A DNA stretch of 16,185 bases from Deltaproteobacteria bacterium UBA5754 (GCA_002419025.1 DIFG01000025.1:18920-35104), one strand, 5' to 3'; positions 1-7,040 are shown, numbered from the stretch's first letter. The notes: generated by a model from the sequence alone, not told the origin. A program made the numbers and translations.

Positions 1-13
1 GGACGGGCGCCGT

Positions 14-50
14 CGGCAAATCCGCCCCCATAGACGGGGGCTATTTGCCG
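14..50. repeat. Strong two-step hairpin near the window edge
   Basis: The outer stem CGGCAAAT (14-21) pairs with ATTTGCCG (43-50). The inner stem GCCCCC (24-29) pairs with GGGGGC (36-41) around the loop ATAGAC. No T-run follows on the plus strand, so it is not a classic intrinsic terminator in that direction. It could belong to the 3' end of a gene outside the window or be a REP-like element. The structure is certain from the bases; its role is not. Confidence 0.5.
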
Positions 51-151
51 CATGGAACAAATACTTCGGCCGCTGGCTCACGGATTCAGCTGATTTCTCT
101 GCTTCCCTTTTCGGTTGGGGTGGGGGATCGACGTTAGGAAAATCATGGCAT

Positions 152-173
152 TTTTTGTGACATTTTTGTGACA
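152..173 (+). promoter_or_regulatory. Tandem 11-bp repeat TTTTTGTGACA, candidate regulator site and promoter region
   Basis: TTTTTGTGACA occurs twice back to back (152-162 and 163-173), so the two TGTGA cores lie one helical turn apart on the same face of the DNA. TGTGA is the half-site recognised by CRP/FNR-family regulators, though those normally bind inverted rather than direct repeats. A weak promoter can be drawn here: TTGTGA (166-171), 16 bases, then TAAATT (188-193). It would start a transcript near 200, upstream of the leader hairpins. The repeat is seen directly; promoter and regulator are inference. Confidence 0.35.
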
Positions 174-212
174 ACCTCAAAAATTTGTAAATTCGGAAAC
201 GCCTGCAAAGAT

Positions 213-237
213 GGCATCCGGTCATGGACTGGATGCC
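213..237 (+). promoter_or_regulatory. Leader hairpin 1 upstream of aconitase
   Basis: GGCATCCGGTC (213-223) pairs with GACTGGATGCC (227-237). The stem has 11 base pairs, one of them G-U, and a 3-base ATG loop. No T-run follows, so it is more likely an RNA structure in the leader than a terminator. It lies 137 bases before the aconitase start. Confidence 0.45.
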
Positions 238-277
238 CAAGGTGCCAACAAGAGAGATAAGATTCATCTGAACGGCC

Positions 278-296
278 TTGTCCCTTGCAGGGACAA
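278..296 (+). promoter_or_regulatory. Leader hairpin 2 upstream of aconitase
   Basis: TTGTCCC (278-284) pairs perfectly with GGGACAA (290-296) around a 5-base loop. A TTG that could open a longer aconitase reading frame lies inside this stem, but the translated extension is not aconitase-like. The hairpin reads better as untranslated leader. Confidence 0.4.
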
Positions 297-324
297 AAGC
301 GCTGTGTCATCTTGCGTTTTTATC

Positions 325-346
325 AGGATCAGGCAGCAATGATCCT
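325..346 (+). promoter_or_regulatory. Leader hairpin 3, just before the aconitase ribosome binding site
   Basis: AGGATCA (325-331) pairs perfectly with TGATCCT (340-346) around an 8-base loop. It ends about 16 bases before the Shine-Dalgarno stretch AAGGAAGGA (362-370) that serves the ATG at 374. It is the last of three consecutive stems in the leader. Its closeness to the ribosome binding site makes an effect on translation or mRNA stability possible (inference). Confidence 0.4.
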
Positions 347-373
347 CCTGAATTCCAGCGAAAGGAAGGACCA

Positions 374-2341
374 ATGGGCCTTACAGTCACGGAAAAGATC
401 CTCGTACGCCACATCGTCGAGGGTGAGATGACCCCCGGCAAGGAGATCGGGATCCGGATAGATCAGACCCTTACCCAGGACGCCACCGGTACCATGGCGT
501 ACCTCGAGTTCGAGGCCCTGGGCCTCAGCCGGGTCCGGACCGAGGTCTCGGTGAGTTACGTGGACCACAACCTCATCCAGTCGGACTTCCGGAACGCGGA
601 CGACCACCGGTTTCTCCAGTCCATCGCGGCCCGGTACGGGATCTTCTTTTCCCGTCCCGGAAACGGGATCTGCCACCAGGTCCACCTCGAGCGCTTCGCA
701 GCCCCGGGGAAGACCCTCCTCGGCTCGGACAGCCACACCCCGACCGCCGGGGGCTGCGGTATGCTCGCCATGGGGGCCGGCGGTCTCGACGTGGCCATGG
801 CCATGGCCGGCGAGCCCTTCCATCTAAGGATGCCGGGAATCGTCGGCATCCATGTCATCGGGAGCCTCCCCCCCTGGGTCTCGGCCCGGGACGCCATCCT
901 CGAGATCCTGCGCCGCATGACGGTGAAGGGCGGGGTGGGGAAGGTCCTCGAATACTTCGGGCCGGGGCTCGCAGGCCTCTCAGTCCCTGACAGGGCGACC
1001 ATGGCGAACCTCGGGACCGAGCTCGGCGCAACAAGCACTGTCTTCCCATCGGATGAGGTGACCAGGGCGTTTCTGATAAGCCAGGGCAGGGAAGGGGTCT
1101 GGGAGGAACTCGCCGCTGATCCGGATGCAACCTACAGCGAGGTGATGGACCTGGATCTTTCCTCCCTCGAGCCCATGATCGCCTGTCCGTCCTCCCCGGA
1201 CAACGTCGTCCCCGTGCGGGAGGTGGCAGGGCGCCCTGTCGCGCAGGCGATCATCGGTTCCTGCGCCAACTCCTCCTATCGGGACCTCGCCATCGCAGCC
1301 AAGGCCCTCGAGCACGGAAGGATCCACCCGGAGGTGAGCTTCGAGATCAATCCCGGAAGCAATCAGGTCCTTGAGAACATGGAGATCGACGGCCTTCTCC
1401 GGCACCTCATCCACGCGGCTGCCAGGATCCACCAGTCGGGCTGCCTCGGCTGCATCGGCATGGGCCAGGCACCGCCGACCGGAGGGATCTCGCTTCGGAC
1501 CTTCACCCGGAATTTCCCTGGAAGAAGCGGCACCAAGGGCGACCAGGTCTATCTCTGCAGCCCGGAGACGGCCGTGGCCTCGGCCATGAAGGGGGTTATC
1601 ACAGATCCCCGTGAGCTTGGGCCCGCGCCCGAGGTGAAGATCCCGGGGCGATTTCTCGTAAATGACGTGGGTATCATCCCTCCGCCCGCTGACGGTTCCA
1701 GGGTCGAGATCCTCCGGGGGCCGAACATAAAACCCCTTCCCGCCTTCGATCCCCTCCCTGACGACCTCTCGGGACGGGTCCTCCTGAAGCTCGGGGACAA
1801 CATCACAACGGACCACATCATGCCTGCCGGAAGCAAGATCCTCCCCTTGAGGAGCAACATCCCTGCCATCAGCGAGTACGTCTTCGCAGCCGTGGACCCC
1901 ACCTTCCACGAAAGGGCAAAGGGGGCGGGGACGGGTGTCATCGTCGCCGGAGAGAACTACGGGCAGGGCTCGTCAAGGGAGCACGCGGCCCTTGCCCCCC
2001 GCTACCTCGGCGTGCGGGCCAAGCTCGTCAAATCCTTTGCCCGCATCCACAAGGCGAACCTCATCAATTTCGGGATCGTCCCTCTCGTCTTCGAGGACCC
2101 CGACGACTTTTTCGTCGTGGAGCAGGAGGACGTCCTCTCGATCACCGGGCTGCGCTTTGCCCTCCTTGACGGGGCCGAGACCGTGACCGTGCGGGTTGGG
2201 GACAAGACCTCGATCCATGCCCGGCTTGAACTCTCGGAGCGGGACCGGCTGATACTTGCCGCTGGCGGCCTTCTCAACTGGGTGAAGGCCAGGATCGAGG
2301 CAGAGAGGGATACAGGCCAGGGCCATGATGAGGCGCCCTGA
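374..2341 (+). CDS. Aconitate hydratase, Aquifex type
   Basis: Interconverts citrate and isocitrate through cis-aconitate; a cytoplasmic [4Fe-4S] enzyme. From the ATG at 374 the protein is 655 residues, the length of the compact Aquifex-type family and well short of AcnA or AcnB. The conserved SDSHTPTAGG stretch starts at residue 118. Cluster-ligand cysteines are C297 (GSCANS) and C357/C360 (GCLGCIG). The C-terminal swivel domain carries DNITTDHIMPAG and GENYGQGSSREHAA (526-539), whose Ser-Arg are substrate-binding in the family. I chose 374 over an in-frame TTG at 278 because AAGGAAGGA sits just upstream, the family N-terminus (MGLTVTEKIL) begins there, and the 32 extra residues look non-coding. 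The stop overlaps aroE by 17 bases. Homoaconitase or isopropylmalate isomerase are related alternatives, but the single-chain layout favours aconitase. Confidence 0.93.
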   Translation: MGLTVTEKILVRHIVEGEMTPGKEIGIRIDQTLTQDATGTMAYLEFEALGLSRVRTEVSVSYVDHNLIQSDFRNADDHRFLQSIAARYGIFFSRPGNGICHQVHLERFAAPGKTLLGSDSHTPTAGGCGMLAMGAGGLDVAMAMAGEPFHLRMPGIVGIHVIGSLPPWVSARDAILEILRRMTVKGGVGKVLEYFGPGLAGLSVPDRATMANLGTELGATSTVFPSDEVTRAFLISQGREGVWEELAADPDATYSEVMDLDLSSLEPMIACPSSPDNVVPVREVAGRPVAQAIIGSCANSSYRDLAIAAKALEHGRIHPEVSFEINPGSNQVLENMEIDGLLRHLIHAAARIHQSGCLGCIGMGQAPPTGGISLRTFTRNFPGRSGTKGDQVYLCSPETAVASAMKGVITDPRELGPAPEVKIPGRFLVNDVGIIPPPADGSRVEILRGPNIKPLPAFDPLPDDLSGRVLLKLGDNITTDHIMPAGSKILPLRSNIPAISEYVFAAVDPTFHERAKGAGTGVIVAGENYGQGSSREHAALAPRYLGVRAKLVKSFARIHKANLINFGIVPLVFEDPDDFFVVEQEDVLSITGLRFALLDGAETVTVRVGDKTSIHARLELSERDRLILAAGGLLNWVKARIEAERDTGQGHDEAP

Positions 2342-3164
2342 TGCCCGGACCGCCCTCTATGGGATCATCGGGCATCCTGTTGGCCACAGCCTGAGCCCGG
2401 TCTTCCAGAACGCGGCCTTTAGCGCCATTGAAATGAACGCCGTCTATCTCGCCTTCGATGTCGCGCCTTCCGCCCTCGGGGACGCCCTCCGGGGCGTTCG
2501 CGCCCTTGGGATCCTGGGCCTATCGGTCACCATCCCCCACAAGGAGGCGGTCATCTCCTTTCTCGACGAGGTCGACGGAGATGCCCGATCCATCGGGGCC
2601 GTAAACACGGTTCTGAACAGGGACGGGCGCCTCATCGGGATGAACACGGACTGGCTGGGCGCTGTACAGGCCCTTGAATCCGCGACGCCCATTGCCGGGA
2701 AAAAGGTCCTTGTGATCGGGGCCGGGGGGGCGGCCCGTGCGGTGTGCTACGGTGTGACCAGAAAGGGAGCGGTCCTCCACGTGGCGAACCGCACGCCGGA
2801 GAAGGCGCGGGTCCTGGCCGAGGCCTTCGGAGGGGACTGGTCCGGGCTCGATGGGCTAGCCGGGGTCCGGCCGTCCATCGTTGTTAACACCACCTCTGTG
2901 GGCATGGCCCCGGATGCGGACCGCTCACCTGTCCCTGCCTCCGTGCTTGAAGGCGTCGAGGTGGCCATGGATATCGTTTACAGACCACGCGAGACCCGCC
3001 TTCTCCGGGAGGCGAGGGCCGCTGGGTGCCTGACTGTGGACGGGCTTGCCATGCTCCTCCATCAAGGGGCGGCCCAATTCGGGATCTGGACAGGCCGAAA
3101 TGCCCCGCTCGATACAATGGAAGAGGCCCTTGCCGAGGCCATTTCCGGAAAGGAACCGGCATGA
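2325..3164 (+). CDS. aroE: Shikimate dehydrogenase (NADP+)
   Basis: Reduces 3-dehydroshikimate to shikimate, the fourth step of the aromatic amino acid/chorismate pathway, in the cytoplasm. The 279-residue length is normal. The substrate-binding N-domain has IGHPVGHSLSP (15-25), VTIPHKE with catalytic K73, GAVNTV (91-96) and NTDWLG with catalytic D109. The Rossmann domain follows with GAGGAARA (132-139), the NRT loop (155-157) expected for NADP, NTTSVGM (188-194) and a C-terminal GLAMLLHQGAAQF segment. It opens inside the last 17 bases of the aconitase gene; a second ATG at 2328 could also serve, and no strong ribosome binding site is evident, which fits translational coupling. It shares an ATGA overlap with aroA. 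There is no fused dehydroquinase domain. Confidence 0.95.
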   Translation: MMRRPDARTALYGIIGHPVGHSLSPVFQNAAFSAIEMNAVYLAFDVAPSALGDALRGVRALGILGLSVTIPHKEAVISFLDEVDGDARSIGAVNTVLNRDGRLIGMNTDWLGAVQALESATPIAGKKVLVIGAGGAARAVCYGVTRKGAVLHVANRTPEKARVLAEAFGGDWSGLDGLAGVRPSIVVNTTSVGMAPDADRSPVPASVLEGVEVAMDIVYRPRETRLLREARAAGCLTVDGLAMLLHQGAAQFGIWTGRNAPLDTMEEALAEAISGKEPA

Positions 3165-4411
3165 TGGATGTGAAGATCACGGTACCTGGCTCGAAGAGCA
3201 TCACGCAGAGGGCCATTGCGGTCGCTGCCCTTGCTGACGGCACATCCCGCCTTATAGGCCCCCTCGAGAGCGAGGACACGCTGCTTTTTAGAAAGGCCCT
3301 GTCTCAGCTCGGCATATTCATCGAGGACGCAGACGGCTCATGGCTGGTTCACGGACAGGGTGGAAGGATCCTTCCCGCAGGCGGGGAGATTTTCATGGGG
3401 AACAACGGCACCGGGATGCGGTTTCTCGCATCCATCGCCGCACTCGGAGAGGGTAGATACGTGCTTACAGGCACGGAGCGCATGGCCGAGCGCCCCATCG
3501 AGCCCCTCCTTTCGGCCTTGAGGGCCTGGGGCGCAGGGGCCTTGAGCCTTCGGGGAACCGGCTGCCCTCCGGTCGCAATCGAGGGCAGGGGGCTCGAAGG
3601 TGGTGAGATCTCCCTTTCGGCGGGCCTCAGCAGCCAGTACCTATCCTCACTTTTGATCGTCGCACCCTATGCGCGCAAGGCCGCGCGCATCCGGCTCGAC
3701 GGGCCCCTCGTCTCCCGGCCCTATGTGGACATCACGCTTTCAGTCATGGCCTACTTCGGGGTCGAGGCCTGGGAGGATGCAGGCGTCTTTTCCATCCCTC
3801 GTGGGGCGTACCATGCCCGGGAGTACCGGGTCGAGGGCGACGCATCAAGCGCCTCCTATTTCTGGGCGGGAGCGGCCGTGAGCGGGGGCCGCGTGACCGT
3901 GACTAACATCCCTGAAAAGGCCCTCCAGGGGGACGCGGCCTTTGCCGACATCCTCGGGCTCATGGGCTGCTCAGTGGAAAAGGGACCGGAGGGGGTCGCG
4001 GTCCAGGGCCCGAAGGAAGGGCTCTCCGCCATCGAGATCGACATGGGAAGCTGGCCGGATGTGGTTCCGACCCTTGCGGTGACAGCGGCCTTCGCACGGG
4101 GCCGGACGGTCATCAGAAACGTTGCCCATCTCCGGATCAAGGAGACGGACAGGATCCGGGCCGTTGCGGCCGAGCTCGTCCGTCTCGGGGCGGATGTGAG
4201 CGAACTCCCGGACGGGCTCGTGATCGAGGGGGGGAGGGGACTCCATGGAGCTCGAATCCGGACCTACGACGACCACCGGATCGCCATGGCCTTCGCCGTT
4301 GCCGGTCTTCGGGTCCCTGGGGTCGAGATCGAGGATCCGGGTTGCGTGAAAAAGTCCTTTCCAGGTTTCTGGGATCTCTGGAGGCGGCTGGGGTCATCCA
4401 TTGCAGAGTGA
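3161..4411 (+). CDS. aroA: 3-phosphoshikimate 1-carboxyvinyltransferase (EPSP synthase)
   Basis: Transfers the enolpyruvyl group of PEP to shikimate-3-phosphate; cytoplasmic and the target of glyphosate. The 416-residue protein has the two inverse alpha/beta domains: PGSKSITQRA (9-18, PEP/S3P-binding K12), GNNGTGMRFL (80-89), ERMAERPIEPL, LSSQYLSSLL (156-165), EGDASSA, PDVVPTL with D300, HLRIKETDRIRA (323-334, E328) and TYDDHRIAMAF (368-378). The ATG at 3161 overlaps the aroE stop as ATGA, with AAAGGA upstream at 3149-3154. The longer in-frame extension to 3026 overlaps aroE and does not resemble EPSP synthase. The PEP loop reads GNNGTGMRFL where E. coli has GNAGTAMRPL, so Phe stands at the Pro101 position linked to glyphosate response. 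The gene ends 8 bases from a convergent gene. Confidence 0.95.
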   Translation: MMDVKITVPGSKSITQRAIAVAALADGTSRLIGPLESEDTLLFRKALSQLGIFIEDADGSWLVHGQGGRILPAGGEIFMGNNGTGMRFLASIAALGEGRYVLTGTERMAERPIEPLLSALRAWGAGALSLRGTGCPPVAIEGRGLEGGEISLSAGLSSQYLSSLLIVAPYARKAARIRLDGPLVSRPYVDITLSVMAYFGVEAWEDAGVFSIPRGAYHAREYRVEGDASSASYFWAGAAVSGGRVTVTNIPEKALQGDAAFADILGLMGCSVEKGPEGVAVQGPKEGLSAIEIDMGSWPDVVPTLAVTAAFARGRTVIRNVAHLRIKETDRIRAVAAELVRLGADVSELPDGLVIEGGRGLHGARIRTYDDHRIAMAFAVAGLRVPGVEIEDPGCVKKSFPGFWDLWRRLGSSIAE

Positions 4412-4419
4412 CTTAGGCA

Positions 4420-5271
4420 TCATATCAGGGTCTTGTCAGTACGATCATGCCTCTGTTTTCTTGGGGGCCTTCTTCCCATGCGGAGGTGGATGAAATCCTT
4501 TACGGCGTTCGCATAGAATTCGCCAGTGGAGCGGGCGAGGGACTCCCGGTCCGGGCTCGGGACGATCTGGAACTGGGTGGCCTTGGAACGGCTTTCGCAT
4601 ACGAGCCACTCAACCTGGGTGATGGAGACCACCGGGTCCCGGGAGCTGTGAAGGAAAAGGACCGGATTCTTGTATCTCAACATCTTCGTGCGGTTGCAAA
4701 AGGGATCCCTACCCCTGAGTCCCAGGGCGTCCACGTCGAGACCCTTTCCGGCCAGGAAATCATCCGTCCTGTCAAAGGCGCTCTCGAGGACGAGGCAGAG
4801 GGTGGATTCCTGATGCCGTGCCGCGAGATCCAGGGCAATGGCCGCGCCGATGGACCGTCCCATAAGGACAAGGGGTCCGGTGCAGCCCATTTCATCCCTT
4901 TTCTGCAGAATTTCCTGGAAGATGACCTCGGCGTCCGAAAAGAGAGGGGAAAATCCGGCAGTCCCGTTGCTTTTTCCACAGCCTCTGTAAGACTGTGAGG
5001 CGACGGTCATTCCAAACTGGCAGAGGAGGCCGGCCAAAAAAATGACGTCGGAATCCGTATCGTATTCTGCAGGAAAGAAGAGGACGAAGGGCTCTTCAGG
5101 GAACCCGCGAAAGATCCGACAGGAAAGGGTTACGCCGTCCTCGGCGAGGCAGGGATGGTCCTCGTGAAGGGAGACGACCTGTGCCATGATGCCCTTTTCC
5201 GTCGGGCAATTCCAGAAGGCTGCAAGGATGTCCGGAAGGTCCAGGATCGTCAGGTCTTCTGTTCTCTCCAC
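4420..5271 (-). CDS. Alpha/beta-hydrolase-fold protein, catalytic His apparently absent
   Basis: A cytoplasmic protein of about 283 residues with an alpha/beta-hydrolase core. A YRGCGKSNG oxyanion-region motif is followed by the nucleophile elbow GRSIGA (138-143, Ser140) and an acid-containing strand/loop HSSRDPVVSI (Asp212). Where the family normally has a Gly-His near the C-terminus, this protein reads VPSPDRES, with Asp241 about where His should be; no other His is well placed. It may therefore be inactive, use another base, or have a binding role. The start is uncertain. Tandem GTG codons lie at 5274 and 5271; GGAGG is better spaced for 5271. An ATG at 5187 with AAGGG upstream would drop about 29 N-terminal residues. 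The start overlaps the upstream small gene by about 22-25 bases, implying coupling. The substrate is unknown. Confidence 0.8.
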   Translation of the reverse strand: MERTEDLTILDLPDILAAFWNCPTEKGIMAQVVSLHEDHPCLAEDGVTLSCRIFRGFPEEPFVLFFPAEYDTDSDVIFLAGLLCQFGMTVASQSYRGCGKSNGTAGFSPLFSDAEVIFQEILQKRDEMGCTGPLVLMGRSIGAAIALDLAARHQESTLCLVLESAFDRTDDFLAGKGLDVDALGLRGRDPFCNRTKMLRYKNPVLFLHSSRDPVVSITQVEWLVCESRSKATQFQIVPSPDRESLARSTGEFYANAVKDFIHLRMGRRPPRKQRHDRTDKTLI

Positions 5272-5645
5272 CACTGCCTCCTTTCTCGGAATTCCTCGAA
5301 CTCCCGTCGAATGACCCCGACCGCAAAGGACTCATGGGCCAAATAATCGAGGACATGGGCCTTGAGGCGACTATGGATCCCTTCGAAGATCCGGTCTTTT
5401 TCTCGCTCGTCAATGAAGTTTCTCTCCTTTTTGAGTTCAAAGGTGATGATGCCGCCGGTTTTTTCGAGGAATTCGTCAGCGAGTTTAGGTCCTTCGGGGA
5501 GGGCGAGAAGGTCATCGCGCGAGACCGGGACAGGGATCCGGGTGACGAGCCCCACATACCACCGATCTCCAGCCACCTTTCTTGAAGCATCGAGGAATTC
5601 GACCGTCAGCCCATTCGGGAGGTCACATCTTTCAATTATCTCCAT
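5250..5645 (-). CDS. Conserved hypothetical protein
   Basis: A 131-residue protein beginning MEIIERCDLPNGLTVEFLD. I cannot assign a function. From memory, proteins opening with a similar LPNGLT-(V/L)-E-(F/V) stretch occur as unannotated genes in other deltaproteobacteria. It is charged and has no signal peptide or membrane segment. It contains a GDRWYVGLV strand, a predicted beta-rich first half, and a C-terminal half rich in Glu/Arg ending FEEFRERRQWWREQ. The ATG at 5645 is preferred to the GTG at 5651 because an AGGA lies at a better distance and the six added bases fall in repeat-derived sequence. It overlaps the hydrolase start, so the two are likely co-translated. Confidence 0.7.
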   Translation of the reverse strand: MEIIERCDLPNGLTVEFLDASRKVAGDRWYVGLVTRIPVPVSRDDLLALPEGPKLADEFLEKTGGIITFELKKERNFIDEREKDRIFEGIHSRLKAHVLDYLAHESFAVGVIRREFEEFRERRQWWREQKT

Positions 5646-5672
5646 AGACACGTCCTGCCGTTCTCTGTGATC

Positions 5673-5743
5673 TCTGTGTCCCCTGTGGTGGAAGAGGCTT
5701 TTTTTGTATTTGAGGCAAAGGCCATCGCCACAGGGGACACAGA
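5673..5743. repeat. CCACAG...GACACAGA-family inverted repeat, copy 1
   Basis: TCTGTGTCCCCTGTGG (5673-5688) is perfectly complementary to CCACAGGGGACACAGA (5728-5743), a 16-bp stem with a 39-base loop. A further CTCTGTG lies just outside the left arm (5663-5669), giving the tandem-motif look of this family. The right arm starts 4 bases beyond the AICAR transformylase stop, so the element fills the gap to the next gene on the minus strand. No T-run follows on either strand. It shares its motif with the element at 7819-7890. Confidence 0.75.
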
Positions 5744-5747
5744 AAAA

Positions 5748-7040
5748 TCAGTGTTTGAACGCCCTCTGCCCGGTAAACACCATGGCAACGGGAGGATCCG
5801 TCTCGTTGCAGGCCTCGATGGCCTCCCAGTCCCGAAGGGAGCCTCCGGGGTGCACGATGGCCGTGACCCCTTCCCGAATCCCTACGTCCACTCCGTCCCG
5901 GAATGGGAAAAAGGCGTCAGAGACCATGACCGATCCCGGGAGACCTCCCCGGTCCTTTTTGACCTGGGCGTCGATGGACGCAAGCTCCTCTTCTTGCCGC
6001 TCCCCTTTCCGGACCGCGAGCTCGAGATTCTTGTACGGGATGCCGTGACGATCGTAGCAAAGGATGTCTGCGTATTTCGTGTAGGCCTTGAAGACAGCGA
6101 TCTCCGCCACCCCGACTCGATCCTGCTCGCCCGTCCCGATCCCAACGGTCACGCAGTTCTTCACGTAGATGACCGAGTTGGAGGTGATCCCCTGCTCGAC
6201 GGCCCATCCGAAGAGGATATCCTCATATTCTCGATCATCCGGCAGGCGCTTTGTGCGGTAGGTCTTTCCCTCGTATTCACATTCCGCAGGCCTCAGATCC
6301 TCCCTGGAACGAATCCGGTTCACCTGAGACTGCTGGAGGATGATCCCTCCGTCAATGAGGCTCTTGAAGTCCACGAACCGCATGTCCCAAAAGGTCTCGA
6401 GCCTGTCGATGCGCGGGATCTGGATGATTCGAAGGTTCTTTCTTCGGCCAAGGACGGCCAACGTCCCTTCATCGAATGACGGCGCGCAGACCACCTCGAG
6501 GTACTGGGAGGCGAGGACCTCGGCGGTGGCTGGGTCCACGGGCCGGTTGAGGGCCACACACCCGCCGAATGCTGCCACCCGGTCCGCCCGCCAGGCCTTG
6601 ATTACGGCCTGCTCGAGGCTATCTGCCATGGCGACCCCGCAGGGGTTGTTGTGTTTGACAATGACCGCTGCAGGTCTCTTCATGAGGAACTTAAGTATGT
6701 TCAGGGCGTTGTCCGTGTCCGTGAGGTTGATCTTCCCTGGGTGTTTGCCCGCCTGGAGCATGTCCGCCTCACTAATGGCGGAGACAAGCCCGTTGCCGGG
6801 TTCGATGTAGGAGCACCCTCCGAGGACGAGGTTTCCGTTTACCAGCTCATAGAGAGCGGCCTCCTGATCGGGGTTCTCCCCGTATCGCAGGCCCCTTTCC
6901 TCCATGGCCCCTGTCTTTTCATTTTTGAAGCTCCACGTACGCTTTCGGTAGACCAGGGTCTGGTCGCCGAAGGAAATCCGTAGATCGGTGGGAAACTGAT
7001 CCCCAATGATGGTCCGATACATCTGTTTCAGGTCTTTCAT
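5748..7040 (-). CDS. Stand-alone AICAR transformylase (PurH C-terminal domain type)
   Basis: Transfers a formyl group from 10-formyl-THF to AICAR, the penultimate step of IMP synthesis; cytoplasmic. The 430-residue protein carries the transformylase hallmarks: RYGENPDQ (52-59), VKHNNPCGVAM with catalytic K129-H130, FGGCVALNRPVD, SDAFFPF and IVHPGGSLRD. The N-terminal IMP cyclohydrolase (MGS-like) domain found in bifunctional PurH of about 530 residues is missing. Instead there are about 50 residues (MKDLKQMYRTIIGDQ...) of unclear origin. IMP cyclohydrolase must therefore be encoded elsewhere. The ATG overlaps the stop of the DsbC-like gene as ATGA, with AAAGGAGA upstream. The partner and operon logic are unclear: purine synthesis follows a periplasmic redox gene. 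Confidence in the transformylase assignment is high. Confidence 0.92.
   Translation of the reverse strand: MKDLKQMYRTIIGDQFPTDLRISFGDQTLVYRKRTWSFKNEKTGAMEERGLRYGENPDQEAALYELVNGNLVLGGCSYIEPGNGLVSAISEADMLQAGKHPGKINLTDTDNALNILKFLMKRPAAVIVKHNNPCGVAMADSLEQAVIKAWRADRVAAFGGCVALNRPVDPATAEVLASQYLEVVCAPSFDEGTLAVLGRRKNLRIIQIPRIDRLETFWDMRFVDFKSLIDGGIILQQSQVNRIRSREDLRPAECEYEGKTYRTKRLPDDREYEDILFGWAVEQGITSNSVIYVKNCVTVGIGTGEQDRVGVAEIAVFKAYTKYADILCYDRHGIPYKNLELAVRKGERQEEELASIDAQVKKDRGGLPGSVMVSDAFFPFRDGVDVGIREGVTAIVHPGGSLRDWEAIEACNETDPPVAMVFTGQRAFKH

Noticed and set aside
213..346. Iron-responsive-element-like hairpin before aconitase
   Set aside because: None of the three stems has the CAGUGN loop with a bulged C expected of an IRE.
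278..373. 32-residue N-terminal extension of the aconitase frame from a TTG
   Set aside because: The TTG lies inside a hairpin stem, the residues do not resemble aconitase, and a strong Shine-Dalgarno directly precedes the ATG at 374.
980..1909. 309-codon open frame on the minus strand
   Set aside because: It lies wholly inside the well-supported aconitase gene, shows no recognisable motif, and long antisense frames are common in GC-rich coding DNA.
4447..4998. 183-codon open frame on the plus strand
   Set aside because: It is antisense to the hydrolase-fold gene, which has clear motifs.
5667..6479. 270-codon open frame on the plus strand
   Set aside because: It starts inside the repeat element and runs antisense to the AICAR transformylase gene; no motif was seen.
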